Of a DNA stretch of 64,000 bases, positions 33,761 through 42,032 are shown one piece after another. The stretch spans positions 1,364,001 through 1,428,000 of the forward strand of contig CALOFP010000002.1 in the NCBI GenBank assembly GCA_942492635.1. Reading direction: 5' to 3'. Source of the stretch: CALOFP01 sp942492635 (GTDB taxonomy: Bacteria > UBP6 > UBA1177 > CALOFP01). Position numbers and translations under genes: made by a program. The number at the start of each line of letters is the position of its first letter. Positions within the stretch are counted from its first letter, which is position 1. The notes beneath the pieces were generated by a model. It had not been told where the DNA came from and ran no database searches. It saw nothing but the letters and a program-made list of their open reading frames with translations.

Positions 33761-35281
33761 TTATTTTATGATTTTTTTTACTGTGCGATCGGGTTTTACG
33801 AATACTTTTATTTTTTTTCTTTTTGTACCTTTTCCAAAGTAGGTGATTGTGTGCTCCCCCGGGATTATATTTCCAAGGATGCAGGGTATCGTACATTCTC
33901 TTTCCATGATTGATCCTTCGTCGAGAATCATCGAAAGGCCTTCATGTTTGGAATCAACATGAAGTATGGATGGTTTTCCGTTCGAAAAGGCATTTTTCAA
34001 TTTAGAACGAGATTTTTTTGTTCTCCTTACAACTTTTCTTTTCGGCTTGGGCTTTTTCTTCTGTTCATTTTCGATTTGCCGGAGAATGATTTCACCTGCA
34101 GAGGGTGCTTTTACATTTTCTTGCTTTTCAGGTTCATCAAACGAGTAGACCAGGATGACAAGGATCGATATGGAAAAAATCGCTCCGCAGCAGGCAAGAA
34201 GAATGTGGGTAGGTGTTGCATTTTCAAGTAGTTTTCTTATCTTTATGATCAATTCATGAAAATCTACTTTCCGAGAGAGAGATTGAATTTTTACTGCAAC
34301 GCGATTGATCGGAGAGTGGCTGGTTCCGAAAAAATCGTTTTTGAAATCGGTTATTGTTCGGTAGCGCTCGGTCGATCTTAGCTGAAGTGCCTTGAGGAGA
34401 GCCTTCTCAGCATGGGGTGGAATCGAAACCCCAAGCCTGGAGGGTGGGACAAGTCTGATTCCGTCCGCTCTCTCCATGGCGTTGGGAGTCACCGTGCCGG
34501 TCAATGCCTGGTATATTGTTGCTGCGAATGCGTAGATGTCGGTCCAGGGTCCCTGACGTACATTTTTTGAGTACTGTTCAAGAGGGCTGTAACCCTGCTT
34601 TACGATTCTTGTCAGCTTGCTTGATTCACTTTCGGGAGTATTTCTCGACGCTCCGAAATCGATAAGCTTAATTGTCCCGTCCTCCATTATGAAAATGTTG
34701 TCGGGACTTATGTCTCTGTGAATAAGATTGTGGGCGTGGATCAGTGCTAGAGCACTGTGTATTTCGTCAACTAACCTCATAATTTGAATGTAGGGAAGTT
34801 TGCCGCCCGTCTCCTTGAGCTTGTCTTCGAGCGTCATGCCTTCGACGTACTCCATTATGATGTATCCGGTGTCGTTGGCCTCGAAAAAGTCTCTTATGCT
34901 GACAATGTTGCTGTGGGCGTGAAATCCGGCGGCAGTACGGGCTTCAAGAAGGAATTTTTCGAGCTGTTTTTTGAATTTTGCAGCATTTATCTCGTCAACG
35001 GTAACGAGATTTTCACCTTCAGTTTTCCTGAGAACAAGGTTTCTAGGAAAAAACTCCTTTATAGCAACTCTAACCTGAAGGGTTTTATCGAATCCGATAT
35101 ATGTAATTCCGAAGCCGCCGTGGCCCACAACCTTCCCGACCAGGTATCGATCATTCAGAATTGTCCCGGGAAGAAGTTCCATGAGGGATGAGATTGTGAA
35201 ATTTGAATTGTCGAAGCCGCAGATCGGACAGGGTTTACTGCCTTTTATCGGCTTCATACAGCCCATGCAGAGATTTTTCAT
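33761..35281 (-). CDS. Transmembrane Ser/Thr protein kinase with N-terminal zinc ribbon
   Basis: A 506-aa eukaryote-like kinase. A four-cysteine zinc ribbon (Cys5, 8, 18, 21) begins the protein; the kinase domain spans about 44-315 with VGHGGFGITYIGF, the ATP lysine in VAIKEFFP, the catalytic HRDISPDNIF and IDFGASR, and the activation segment GYSPLEQY. One membrane helix (about 357-378) leads to a Lys/Arg-rich linker and a C-terminal PEGA-like domain (about 435-506) outside the cytoplasm. No Shine-Dalgarno site is seen; a promoter lies so close (35288-35316) that the transcript would begin at or near the ATG, i.e. leaderless. Confidence 0.92.
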   Translation of the reverse strand: MKNLCMGCMKPIKGSKPCPICGFDNSNFTISSLMELLPGTILNDRYLVGKVVGHGGFGITYIGFDKTLQVRVAIKEFFPRNLVLRKTEGENLVTVDEINAAKFKKQLEKFLLEARTAAGFHAHSNIVSIRDFFEANDTGYIIMEYVEGMTLEDKLKETGGKLPYIQIMRLVDEIHSALALIHAHNLIHRDISPDNIFIMEDGTIKLIDFGASRNTPESESSKLTRIVKQGYSPLEQYSKNVRQGPWTDIYAFAATIYQALTGTVTPNAMERADGIRLVPPSRLGVSIPPHAEKALLKALQLRSTERYRTITDFKNDFFGTSHSPINRVAVKIQSLSRKVDFHELIIKIRKLLENATPTHILLACCGAIFSISILVILVYSFDEPEKQENVKAPSAGEIILRQIENEQKKKPKPKRKVVRRTKKSRSKLKNAFSNGKPSILHVDSKHEGLSMILDEGSIMERECTIPCILGNIIPGEHTITYFGKGTKRKKIKVFVKPDRTVKKIIK

Positions 35282-35287
35282 GACGTT

Positions 35288-35316
35288 AGTCTAACAGATA
35301 AAAACAGATGTTACAA
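35288..35316 (-). promoter_or_regulatory. Probable promoter giving a leaderless kinase mRNA
   Basis: On the minus strand TTGTAA (35316-35311) and TAGACT (35293-35288) are 17 bp apart. The -10 box ends only 6 bp before the ATG of the kinase gene at 35281, the distance at which transcription normally begins. Confidence 0.45.
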
Positions 35317-35404
35317 CTAAATTAAAAAATTGTAGTTTATAATTTTTATGAATTGAATTGATTGAATGACGACTGCTGTTTAACTGGTCGAATTTAAAAG
35401 AGAT

Positions 35405-35821
35405 CTATTCCCCGATTATTTTTACGAGCACGCGTTTTCGGCGTTTTCCATCGAATTCACCATAGAAAATCTGTTCCCATGGCCCGAAATCGAGTCTTCC
35501 GTTTGTGACGGCACAGACAACTTCTCGCCCCATAATCTGCCTTTTTAAATGGGCATCGGCGTTGTCTTCGTAGCCGTTATGGCGGTATTGGTCATAGGGT
35601 TTTTCCGGAGCCAGTTTTTCAAGCCACTTTTCGAAATCGTGGTGAAGTCCCGGTTCGTCGTCATTTATGAAAATTGATGAGGTTATGTGCATTGCATTCA
35701 CGAGACAGAGCCCCTCTTTGATTCCGCTTTCATCGATTGAATCTTGGACGGTATTGGATATGTTAATCAGTTCTCGCCTTCTTGATGTCTCAAACCACAG
35801 TTCCTTGCGATAGCTCTTCAT
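35405..35821 (-). CDS. yjbQ: YjbQ/UPF0047 family protein
   Basis: A 138-aa protein of the YjbQ (UPF0047) family. The conserved segments are VNAMHITSSIFINDDEPGLHHD, here in the form MHITSSIF and NDDEPGLHHD, then the HNGYEDNADAHLKRQIMG loop (key residues DNADAH) and the C-terminal GRLDFGPWEQIFYGEFDG. Members are small trimeric proteins with weak thiamine-phosphate-synthase-like activity reported for some; the true role is unclear. A GGGAGA ribosome site precedes the ATG. Confidence 0.88.
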   Translation of the reverse strand: MKSYRKELWFETSRRRELINISNTVQDSIDESGIKEGLCLVNAMHITSSIFINDDEPGLHHDFEKWLEKLAPEKPYDQYRHNGYEDNADAHLKRQIMGREVVCAVTNGRLDFGPWEQIFYGEFDGKRRKRVLVKIIGE

Positions 35822-35911
35822 TAAATTCTCCCTAAAAGTGTAAGTGATAATAAATTATCTTTCTGGTAAAAAAAATCAAATAATAATACAAAAAAGCAGT
35901 AATGGTTAAAC

Positions 35912-35940
35912 TGGACAACCAAATTTTGATCTGTTAATAT
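35912..35940 (+). promoter_or_regulatory. Probable promoter of the TonB receptor operon
   Basis: TGGACA at 35912-35917 and TAATAT at 35935-35940, spacer 17 bp; the start codon at 35975 follows 34 bp later. Confidence 0.45.
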
Positions 35941-35974
35941 TCTGTGAAACATAAAAAATATGAAGGGTGATTTG

Positions 35975-38467
35975 ATGGGAAAGGTTGTTTTCCTTCTCTT
36001 TTCTATTCTCTTCTCTTTTGCGCTCTCGGCATCAATGGAGAGTGTCGGTGATTCCGATTTGAGTCCTGTTGATGAAGATTTCATATCTTCAGGGGAGGAT
36101 GAACCATCGACAGCATCTGACGAAGATATTTCCGGGGATTTCGGTTCTGTTGAAAAATCCGATACGGATTTTTTCGACCGGTCCCATGAGGAGACGACGA
36201 TTCCTTCCAAAGGAGCGACAATCGTCAGGGAAATAATGGTAGAAGAGAAGATAGAGCCGATGGAAAGAAAGGTAACTTCGGTCGTCGAAGGTCGTGTTGT
36301 GGAAAGAGGAACCCGAAAACCTCTAGCCGATATCACATTCTATGTCAGGGAGCTGAAGCTTCCCGTGATGACTGATGGAAAGGGATACTTCAAGGTGGAT
36401 CTGGAACCTGGAAAGTACACCTTCCTCATCCCTGTTGTCGGTTACGATAAATTCGAGAACACGATTTCCGTGGGGAAAAGTGAAAAACTTTCAGTGACAC
36501 TCCGTGTCAATCCCAAGGTGATCAATCCATACTCCATCACTGTTCGTGCAAAAAAAAAGAAAGGGGAAGTTTCCGTTCAGCGTATATCCATAGAGGAAGC
36601 CACCACTGTCCCAGGAACAAACAGGGATATTCTCAAGGTCATAACAAACATGCCGGGAGTAAACTCTCTCTCCGTATTCAACGGATACGGAAGCGGACTT
36701 GTTATACGTGGAAGTGCTCCCGAGGACAGTCTGTACCGTGTAAATGATCAGGGAATTCCGATTTTCTACCATTTCGGAGGAATTGAATCCGTAATCGAAC
36801 CTGAGATCATCGAGTCTATCGATTACTATGCGGGCGGCTTTTCCCCTGAATTCGGAAACGCGATGGGCGGCGTCATAAAGGCGAACATCAGGGATCCCAG
36901 AAAGGACAGGTTCGGTGGCTACGTCAATCTCTCCCTCCTATCTTCATCCTTCATGCTTGAGGGACCGATTACCAAAAAAGATTCCCTTTCAGTCAGTTTC
37001 AAAAGAGGGTTTCTCGATCTTTACGTCAAGCTTCTCACGGAAAATACCGACCTGGGAAAGGAGGTTTCCTTTTCCACATATCCTACCTACTACGACGGAT
37101 CCGCCGTATACACTCATGAGTTTTCAAAAAACAATAAAATCAAATTGATAGGTGTCGGTGCCTTTGACGATGTAGAGGTTTACGGAGAGGATGAGGCGGA
37201 GACCCAGAAATTCTCGAACAACATCGAGAGTACAACCTGGTTTGCCGAGCTTATCGGTGAGTGGCATTTCAGAAAAAAGGGCTTCAAGTCGGTTTTCTCC
37301 CCGATGTACAGAACCATCTTTTTCAATATCGATATGGGAAAAACCGCATTTTTCGAAGTTATGCAGCACCAGATCAGGGTGAATGAAAAGGCGACGGCAA
37401 AGATCGGAAAGCATCATACGATCGAAGCCGGAGCACGTTTCTCCACCGGGTACTTCAAGATAGATGCGAATCTCTTTGCTCCGCCGAAAGAGGGTGAGGT
37501 GGGCTACAATCCTTTCAAGGAGGAGATTGAGGACAGGAAGAATGAATGGTTTCACTATCCCACCTTCTATCTGATGGATACCATGGAGTACGGCGATTTC
37601 ATAATAACTCCCGGATTCAACTCCCTTTTCGACAGTCACAACAGACACTGGACATTTGATCCCAGATTATCGGTTCGATATAAGCTTTCTCCGCAGTGGT
37701 CACTCAAGGCAGCGACCGGACTCTACTCACAGCTTCCTTCCGTGGATGAAAGTTACGAACCGTGGGGCACAGAGGGACTCGAACCGGAGCACTCCATACA
37801 CGCAATCGGTGGTGTGGAGGTGAAGGTTACGGAAAATATCGATGTCGATGTCCAGGGTTACTACAAACACTTTTACAACATGATAGTGCGAAATGATCCG
37901 GACACAGGTACCAGCTACTCGAATGAGGGAAAAGGGTATGCCTGGGGAGCCGAGGTTCTGCTTCGCCATAAAATGACGGATAATTTTTTCGGATGGATCA
38001 GTTACTCCTTCTCCAAAAGTAGAAGAAAAGACGCCCTCGGACCTTCCGGCGGAGAGGCTGAATGGAGACCCTTCGATATGGATATTCCGCACAACATCAC
38101 AGCTGTTGCCAGTTACAAACTGAACCGCTACTGGCAATTCGGAGCACGTTTTAACTATTCGTCCGGCGTTCCCTACACAGATCTTCTTCATGTGAATACG
38201 CTCAGTGATATCGATAACGACTTCGTTACACCGGTTTACGACGGACCGGTCAATCCGGATAGAATGCCGGCCCGCCATCAGCTCGATATCAGGATCGACA
38301 AGTACTGGATATTCGACAAGTGGATACTTTCCAGTTACCTTGATGTACAGAATGCATACTTCAGGAAAAATGTTTTCGCCGTCGCCTATAACAAGGATTA
38401 CACCGACAAAACAGAGGTGACCATGCTGCCGATAATGATATTTTTCGGATTCAAGGGGGATTTCTGA
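35975..38467 (+). CDS. TonB-dependent outer-membrane receptor with carboxypeptidase-regulatory-like domain
   Basis: An 830-aa receptor. A signal peptide (about 1-19) is followed by an acidic Ser-rich segment (20-75), a carboxypeptidase D regulatory-like beta-sandwich (about 103-180; VVEGRVVERGTRKPLADI, GYFKVDLEPGKYTF), a plug domain (about 207-310; GTNRDILKVITNMPGV, VIRGSAPEDS, FGGIESVIEPEIIESI) and a 22-strand-type barrel ending in IFFGFKGDF with a C-terminal Phe. The substrate is unknown; no TonB/ExbB/ExbD genes are in the window. ATG 35975 is chosen because GAAGGG lies in front of it, over an ATG at 35960. Its stop shares a base with the next start (TGATG). Confidence 0.92.
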   Translation: MGKVVFLLFSILFSFALSASMESVGDSDLSPVDEDFISSGEDEPSTASDEDISGDFGSVEKSDTDFFDRSHEETTIPSKGATIVREIMVEEKIEPMERKVTSVVEGRVVERGTRKPLADITFYVRELKLPVMTDGKGYFKVDLEPGKYTFLIPVVGYDKFENTISVGKSEKLSVTLRVNPKVINPYSITVRAKKKKGEVSVQRISIEEATTVPGTNRDILKVITNMPGVNSLSVFNGYGSGLVIRGSAPEDSLYRVNDQGIPIFYHFGGIESVIEPEIIESIDYYAGGFSPEFGNAMGGVIKANIRDPRKDRFGGYVNLSLLSSSFMLEGPITKKDSLSVSFKRGFLDLYVKLLTENTDLGKEVSFSTYPTYYDGSAVYTHEFSKNNKIKLIGVGAFDDVEVYGEDEAETQKFSNNIESTTWFAELIGEWHFRKKGFKSVFSPMYRTIFFNIDMGKTAFFEVMQHQIRVNEKATAKIGKHHTIEAGARFSTGYFKIDANLFAPPKEGEVGYNPFKEEIEDRKNEWFHYPTFYLMDTMEYGDFIITPGFNSLFDSHNRHWTFDPRLSVRYKLSPQWSLKAATGLYSQLPSVDESYEPWGTEGLEPEHSIHAIGGVEVKVTENIDVDVQGYYKHFYNMIVRNDPDTGTSYSNEGKGYAWGAEVLLRHKMTDNFFGWISYSFSKSRRKDALGPSGGEAEWRPFDMDIPHNITAVASYKLNRYWQFGARFNYSSGVPYTDLLHVNTLSDIDNDFVTPVYDGPVNPDRMPARHQLDIRIDKYWIFDKWILSSYLDVQNAYFRKNVFAVAYNKDYTDKTEVTMLPIMIFFGFKGDF

Positions 38468-39378
38468 TGCGAATATCCACTGTTACGACAATCCTTTTCT
38501 TAATTTTTCTTGCTTCTTGCCAGGGGAAGGATATGCCGGAGCACAGAATCGTCAATCCTCGAATACTCGCCATGAAAATTGAGAATCCGGAGGTTCGACC
38601 TGGTGATCAGATTAAGGCGAAGCTTCTCGTGGGAGGATGGGGATTTTCCCAGGAGAGTGAAATCTCTGTCAACTGGCTCGGTGCCGAAAAGCTTGGAGAT
38701 TTCGGTAAACAGTTCGTAAAACCCTACAGAGAACCGCTTTCAATGAAGGTGGATGAATCCATTTTTGACCTTCCGATTTTTACGACGGAGGATCGGGAAT
38801 TCTACAATCGGCGGGGATACTTCACAATTCCCATTTATGCCTCACTGGAGATAGATGATCCGGATAGATCCGATAAAAAGATTCTGAGTGCTCACAAGGA
38901 TTTCAAACTTAAGCGGGAGGGAACGCTCTACGGCAATCCCTCGGTAGCAGAGGTGACAGTTTCATGGGAATTGGAGGGCAGTAAATTTTCCCGGGTTGTG
39001 ACAAACGGGAATTCAATCACTTTTGATGCCGATAAAATTCCCGATTTTGCCGGTTTCGTTCCGAATATAGATGAAAAGGATAGCGATATTCAGCTCTACC
39101 GCTGGTACTTTTCGGACAGCAGTAAGGATGACCCCACAATCGAGGTTGAGGGAGGAGAGGATCTGTCAAAGAAACTCACAGGGGAAAATGAAAGCGGTAC
39201 ACGGGAGAAAACGGTTGTACTCGATCTCAGGGGCGTAAGGGAATCTTTAAAGAAGGGTAAGATGCTTACCCACAGTGTCTATTTTCTTGTCAGGGACAAA
39301 AAGGATGATCCCTCATCATCAGCCGAATATCGTCACGGTCTCGATTTCTGCGTGATCAATCTGGTCTTTAATCCCTGA
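38467..39378 (+). CDS. Lipoprotein partner of the TonB-dependent receptor
   Basis: A 303-aa lipoprotein with signal peptide and lipobox LASC (Cys at 18). The mature part has an Ig-like opening segment (IVNPRILAMKIENPEVRPGDQI) and a long beta-rich body without cysteines until the end. I do not recognise the family. The 1-bp overlap with the receptor gene argues that the pair act together, for instance as a surface-exposed or periplasmic substrate-binding partner of the SusC/SusD kind, though it has no visible SusD-type helices. Confidence 0.7.
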   Translation: MRISTVTTILFLIFLASCQGKDMPEHRIVNPRILAMKIENPEVRPGDQIKAKLLVGGWGFSQESEISVNWLGAEKLGDFGKQFVKPYREPLSMKVDESIFDLPIFTTEDREFYNRRGYFTIPIYASLEIDDPDRSDKKILSAHKDFKLKREGTLYGNPSVAEVTVSWELEGSKFSRVVTNGNSITFDADKIPDFAGFVPNIDEKDSDIQLYRWYFSDSSKDDPTIEVEGGEDLSKKLTGENESGTREKTVVLDLRGVRESLKKGKMLTHSVYFLVRDKKDDPSSSAEYRHGLDFCVINLVFNP

Positions 39379-39419
39379 ATTTTAAATGAATTTCCATCAG
39401 ATTTTTCATATCTTCCGAC

Positions 39420-39453
39420 AAGAAAGTTGTCGACAAATTTCCTTTCTTTTTTT
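39420..39453 (+). terminator. Probable terminator after the receptor operon
   Basis: AAGAAAG and CTTTCTT enclose a loop that itself contains the palindrome TTGTCGACAA; a further five T residues follow. The stem is A+T-rich and so weaker than the rnf terminator. Confidence 0.55.
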
Positions 39454-39471
39454 AATCATCTGAAAGACAGA

Positions 39472-39500
39472 TTGAAATAGATAGATAAAAGAAAGATAAT
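39472..39500 (+). promoter_or_regulatory. Probable promoter of the sulfur/Fe-S operon
   Basis: TTGAAA at 39472-39477 and GATAAT at 39495-39500 with a 17-bp spacer, just after the terminator above and 48 bp before the first start codon (39549). Confidence 0.6.
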
Positions 39501-39548
39501 CTATGAAACGAATATTCCACAAGAACTGATTGAAGGGGGTTGCAGGTG

Positions 39549-39980
39549 ATGGGGGAAATGGGGAAACGTGAGGTTACGATTATTGTTCACAGCGGCGATT
39601 TCGACAAGGTAATGAGTGGATTTATCATCGGTAACGGCTACCTTTCAATGGGAATGGGGGTAACTATCTTTTTTACTTTCTGGGGATTGAATTCACTGAA
39701 GAAGGGATCCTTTAAAAGGCTTCCCCTTTCGAGGATGAACTTTTTCGGGCTCGGCAGAATGATGATCAACCGGAAGATGAAAAAATACAATGTTGCCGAT
39801 CTCGATACATTGGCTGAAAGTTACAAGAAGCTGGGTGGAAAAATCATCGCCTGCACCATGACTATGGAGCTTATGGGTATCTCAAAAGAGATGCTCCGGG
39901 ATGATCTTGTAGATGAGTACGGAACTGTGGGCAGATACTGTTTCGTTTCGAAAGACGCGAAAAGCACCCTTTTTATTTAG
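39549..39980 (+). CDS. DsrE-like sulfur-transfer protein
   Basis: A 143-aa protein of the DsrE/DsrF/DrsH-like superfamily (the form often labelled peroxiredoxin-like DsrE2). After VTIIVHSGDFDKVMSGFIIGN (key residues HSGDFDK) and the hydrophobic turn IFFTFWGLN, the conserved cysteine appears in IACTMTMELMGIS, the position that takes a persulfide in DsrE proteins. A basic central stretch (RMMINRKMKKY) may sit at the membrane. ATG 39549 is chosen over TTG 39540; a second ATG at 39558 cannot be excluded. It opens an operon that continues with NifS-like, IscU-like and TusA genes, which argues for sulfur relay. Confidence 0.82.
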   Translation: MGEMGKREVTIIVHSGDFDKVMSGFIIGNGYLSMGMGVTIFFTFWGLNSLKKGSFKRLPLSRMNFFGLGRMMINRKMKKYNVADLDTLAESYKKLGGKIIACTMTMELMGISKEMLRDDLVDEYGTVGRYCFVSKDAKSTLFI

Positions 39981-39989
39981 GAGGTGGGA

Positions 39990-41159
39990 ATGGAAGAAAA
40001 ACGGCAGGTCTATCTTGACAACAACGCCACTACTCGGGTTGACGACAGGGTGCAGGAGTACATACGGGGATTTTTCAGCGACAGCTATGCAGTTGCATCT
40101 TCCCAGTTTTCACACACTCCCGGGATTCTGGCGAAGGAGGCTGTGGACAGGGCCAGATCGAGGCTTTCTGAACAGCTTAAAGTTTCGATGGATGAAATAG
40201 TCTTTACATCGGGTGCCACTGAAGCAAACAATCTGGCGATAAAGGGTGTCTGCTTTAAGAATCTTGATGGGAAGAGAAAAAAAATCGTCATATCTTCAAT
40301 CGAACATTTTTCGGTTTTACATTCTGCAATGAAGATGGAGAAGTTCGGATTCCATGTTGAGAAGGTACGTGTAAACGGTGAGGGCTTTCTTGATCTTGAT
40401 CATCTTGCAGATCTTGTTGACGACGACACTTTGCTGGTGAGTGTAATGACCGCAAATCATGAGGTGGGGACAATCCAGGATATGAAAAAGATCGGAAAAA
40501 TCTGTAAGAAACACGGGGCGCTTCTTCACACCGACGCAAGTTTTTCTTTTCTTTTCGTTCCTGCTGCAATTGAAGAGGCGGGGATAGATCTCATGAGTTT
40601 ATCCAGCCACCGGATCTACGGTCCGAAGGGAGCCGGTGCTCTATATGTGAAAAACGGTTTACCTATAGAAAAAATTATCGACGGCGGATTCCAGGAACAC
40701 GATCTTCGTGCTGGAATAGAAAATGTTCCTGCAATCGCCGGTTTCGGAAAGGCCGTGGAGCTGTTTTCGGAAGAGGATTTAAAGAAGACAAAGGAGTTGA
40801 CCAAATATCTTCACCACGCGTTGAGCAGCAGACTTGACGGAGTGCTTCTGAACGGGCCAAAGGATTTTGCGAGGAGGCTTCCCAACAACCTCAACCTATC
40901 TTTCAACTACGTGGAGGGTGAGTCGGTTGTTCTCCATATGGATATGAGGGGCGTGGCCCTGATTACCGGATCCGCATGCTTTTCGCGTTCGCTCCAGGCT
41001 TCCCATGTTCTTCTTGCCATGGGTTTCAGCCATGAGAGAGCACACGGTTCGATCCGGTTTTCTCCGAGCAAGTATCTTACAAGGGAAGACATGGACTACA
41101 CGGCCGTTCACGTGATGGAGGTGGTCAACAAACTGCGTGAAATCAGTTCACTTGCATAG
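39990..41159 (+). CDS. NifS/IscS-like protein lacking the PLP-binding lysine
   Basis: A 389-aa class V aminotransferase-fold protein, full length for the cysteine desulfurase family and with most landmarks (YLDNNATT, FTSGATEANNLAIKG, SIEHFSV, HTDA, GPKGAGALYV, the persulfide cysteine Cys330 in GSACFSRS). Three PLP contacts are altered: the Schiff-base lysine is Arg208 (SSHRIYGPKG; codon CGG at 40611), the Gln of DAxQ is Phe185, and the second Asn of the NNE motif is His. Asp182 is kept. By family knowledge it should not bind PLP covalently nor release sulfur from cysteine; it may be a scaffold or sulfur acceptor working with the next gene. AGGAGG lies 5 bp before ATG 39990. An IscS from Archaeoglobus with a similarly lost lysine is known. 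Confidence 0.88.
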   Translation: MEEKRQVYLDNNATTRVDDRVQEYIRGFFSDSYAVASSQFSHTPGILAKEAVDRARSRLSEQLKVSMDEIVFTSGATEANNLAIKGVCFKNLDGKRKKIVISSIEHFSVLHSAMKMEKFGFHVEKVRVNGEGFLDLDHLADLVDDDTLLVSVMTANHEVGTIQDMKKIGKICKKHGALLHTDASFSFLFVPAAIEEAGIDLMSLSSHRIYGPKGAGALYVKNGLPIEKIIDGGFQEHDLRAGIENVPAIAGFGKAVELFSEEDLKKTKELTKYLHHALSSRLDGVLLNGPKDFARRLPNNLNLSFNYVEGESVVLHMDMRGVALITGSACFSRSLQASHVLLAMGFSHERAHGSIRFSPSKYLTREDMDYTAVHVMEVVNKLREISSLA

Positions 41160-41169
41160 AGGAGGGATC

Positions 41170-41808
41170 ATGTCGTTACCATATTCGAAAAAGGTCCTGG
41201 ATTATTTCCAGCATCCCAGAAATGTCGGGGAAATTGAAAACCCGGATGCCGTAGCCACGGAGGGTTCTCCGGCATGCGGTGACATGGTCAAACTGTTTCT
41301 CAAGGTGAATCCCGACTCCCATGTGATCGAGGATGTGAAGTTCAAATCCTACGGTTGCGCTTCAAACATTGCCACCGCTTCGATCATTACCGAGCTGGCC
41401 AAGGGTAAGACAATCGAGGAGGCCAAGGGACTCAGCTGGAAGGATGCGGAAAACGAGCTTGAAGGGCTTCCCCCGGTAAAAGTTCACTGTGCCGTTCTCG
41501 CCGTGGATGCGCTACACACTGCGATTGAGAATTATGAACACGGTCATGGGCTCCTAACGGAAAAAGTTCCGACCGGTGTCGAAACCGTTAAAAAGCGTTT
41601 GGGGCACGTGATCAGCCCCGTCAGCGGTTGCCCGATTTCAAAAGATAAGATTGTTCAAGAAATCGAAGTTTCCGGAGGAATAGTGACCGTGCGTCTATCA
41701 ATTACCAGGAATCACCAGTTCGCCGGAGCAATCGCGGAAGATATAGAAGAGAGAATAATTCCGTTGTGGGATGTAGAAGAGGTGAATGTTACTTTCGAGG
41801 AGGAGTGA
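41170..41808 (+). CDS. IscU-type Fe-S scaffold fused to a C-terminal MIP18-like domain
   Basis: A 212-aa protein. Residues 1-130 are an IscU domain with the three cluster cysteines Cys36 (SPACGD, with Asp38), Cys63 (SYGCAS) and Cys107 (VHC, with His106), and the chaperone-binding motif LPPVK at 100-104. After a linker a second domain of about 70 residues follows (SPVSGCPISKDKIVQEIEVSGG...VTVRLSITRN...VEEVNVTFEE), whose pattern recalls MIP18/DUF59 proteins of Fe-S assembly. This layout differs from IscU alone and from NifU with its C-terminal thioredoxin-like Nfu domain. ATG 41170 follows GGAGGG. It overlaps tusA by one base (TGATG). Confidence 0.85.
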   Translation: MSLPYSKKVLDYFQHPRNVGEIENPDAVATEGSPACGDMVKLFLKVNPDSHVIEDVKFKSYGCASNIATASIITELAKGKTIEEAKGLSWKDAENELEGLPPVKVHCAVLAVDALHTAIENYEHGHGLLTEKVPTGVETVKKRLGHVISPVSGCPISKDKIVQEIEVSGGIVTVRLSITRNHQFAGAIAEDIEERIIPLWDVEEVNVTFEEE

Positions 41809-42032
41809 TGCAATTTGACAGGCTTCTAGATTGCAGCGGCGAAAACTGTCCCATGCCGCTTGTTAAAACAAGGGAGATGATAATGAATTCATCGCCAGGT
41901 GAAATCGTGAAAATCGTGGGTACCCATCCTCAGTCATTCGATGAGATTCCAATGGCACTTGAAGCTCAGGGAAAGTCGATTCTCGAAAAAGGGCGGGAAG
42001 ACGAAGGATGGTACATCATATTTCGGGTGTGA
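41808..42032 (+). CDS. tusA: TusA-family sulfur carrier protein
   Basis: A 74-aa protein with the TusA signature LLDCSGENCPMPLVKTREMI shortened here to its key residues: Cys9 and the CPMP cysteine Cys14, followed by the family helix and the strand GEIVKIVGTHP. It carries sulfur as persulfide to acceptor proteins. It ends the operon DsrE-NifS-like-IscU-like-TusA and is the second TusA-type gene of the window (the other is at 2203). Its 3' end overlaps, convergently, the corrected 3' end of the endonuclease III pseudogene. Confidence 0.9.
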   Translation: MQFDRLLDCSGENCPMPLVKTREMIMNSSPGEIVKIVGTHPQSFDEIPMALEAQGKSILEKGREDEGWYIIFRV

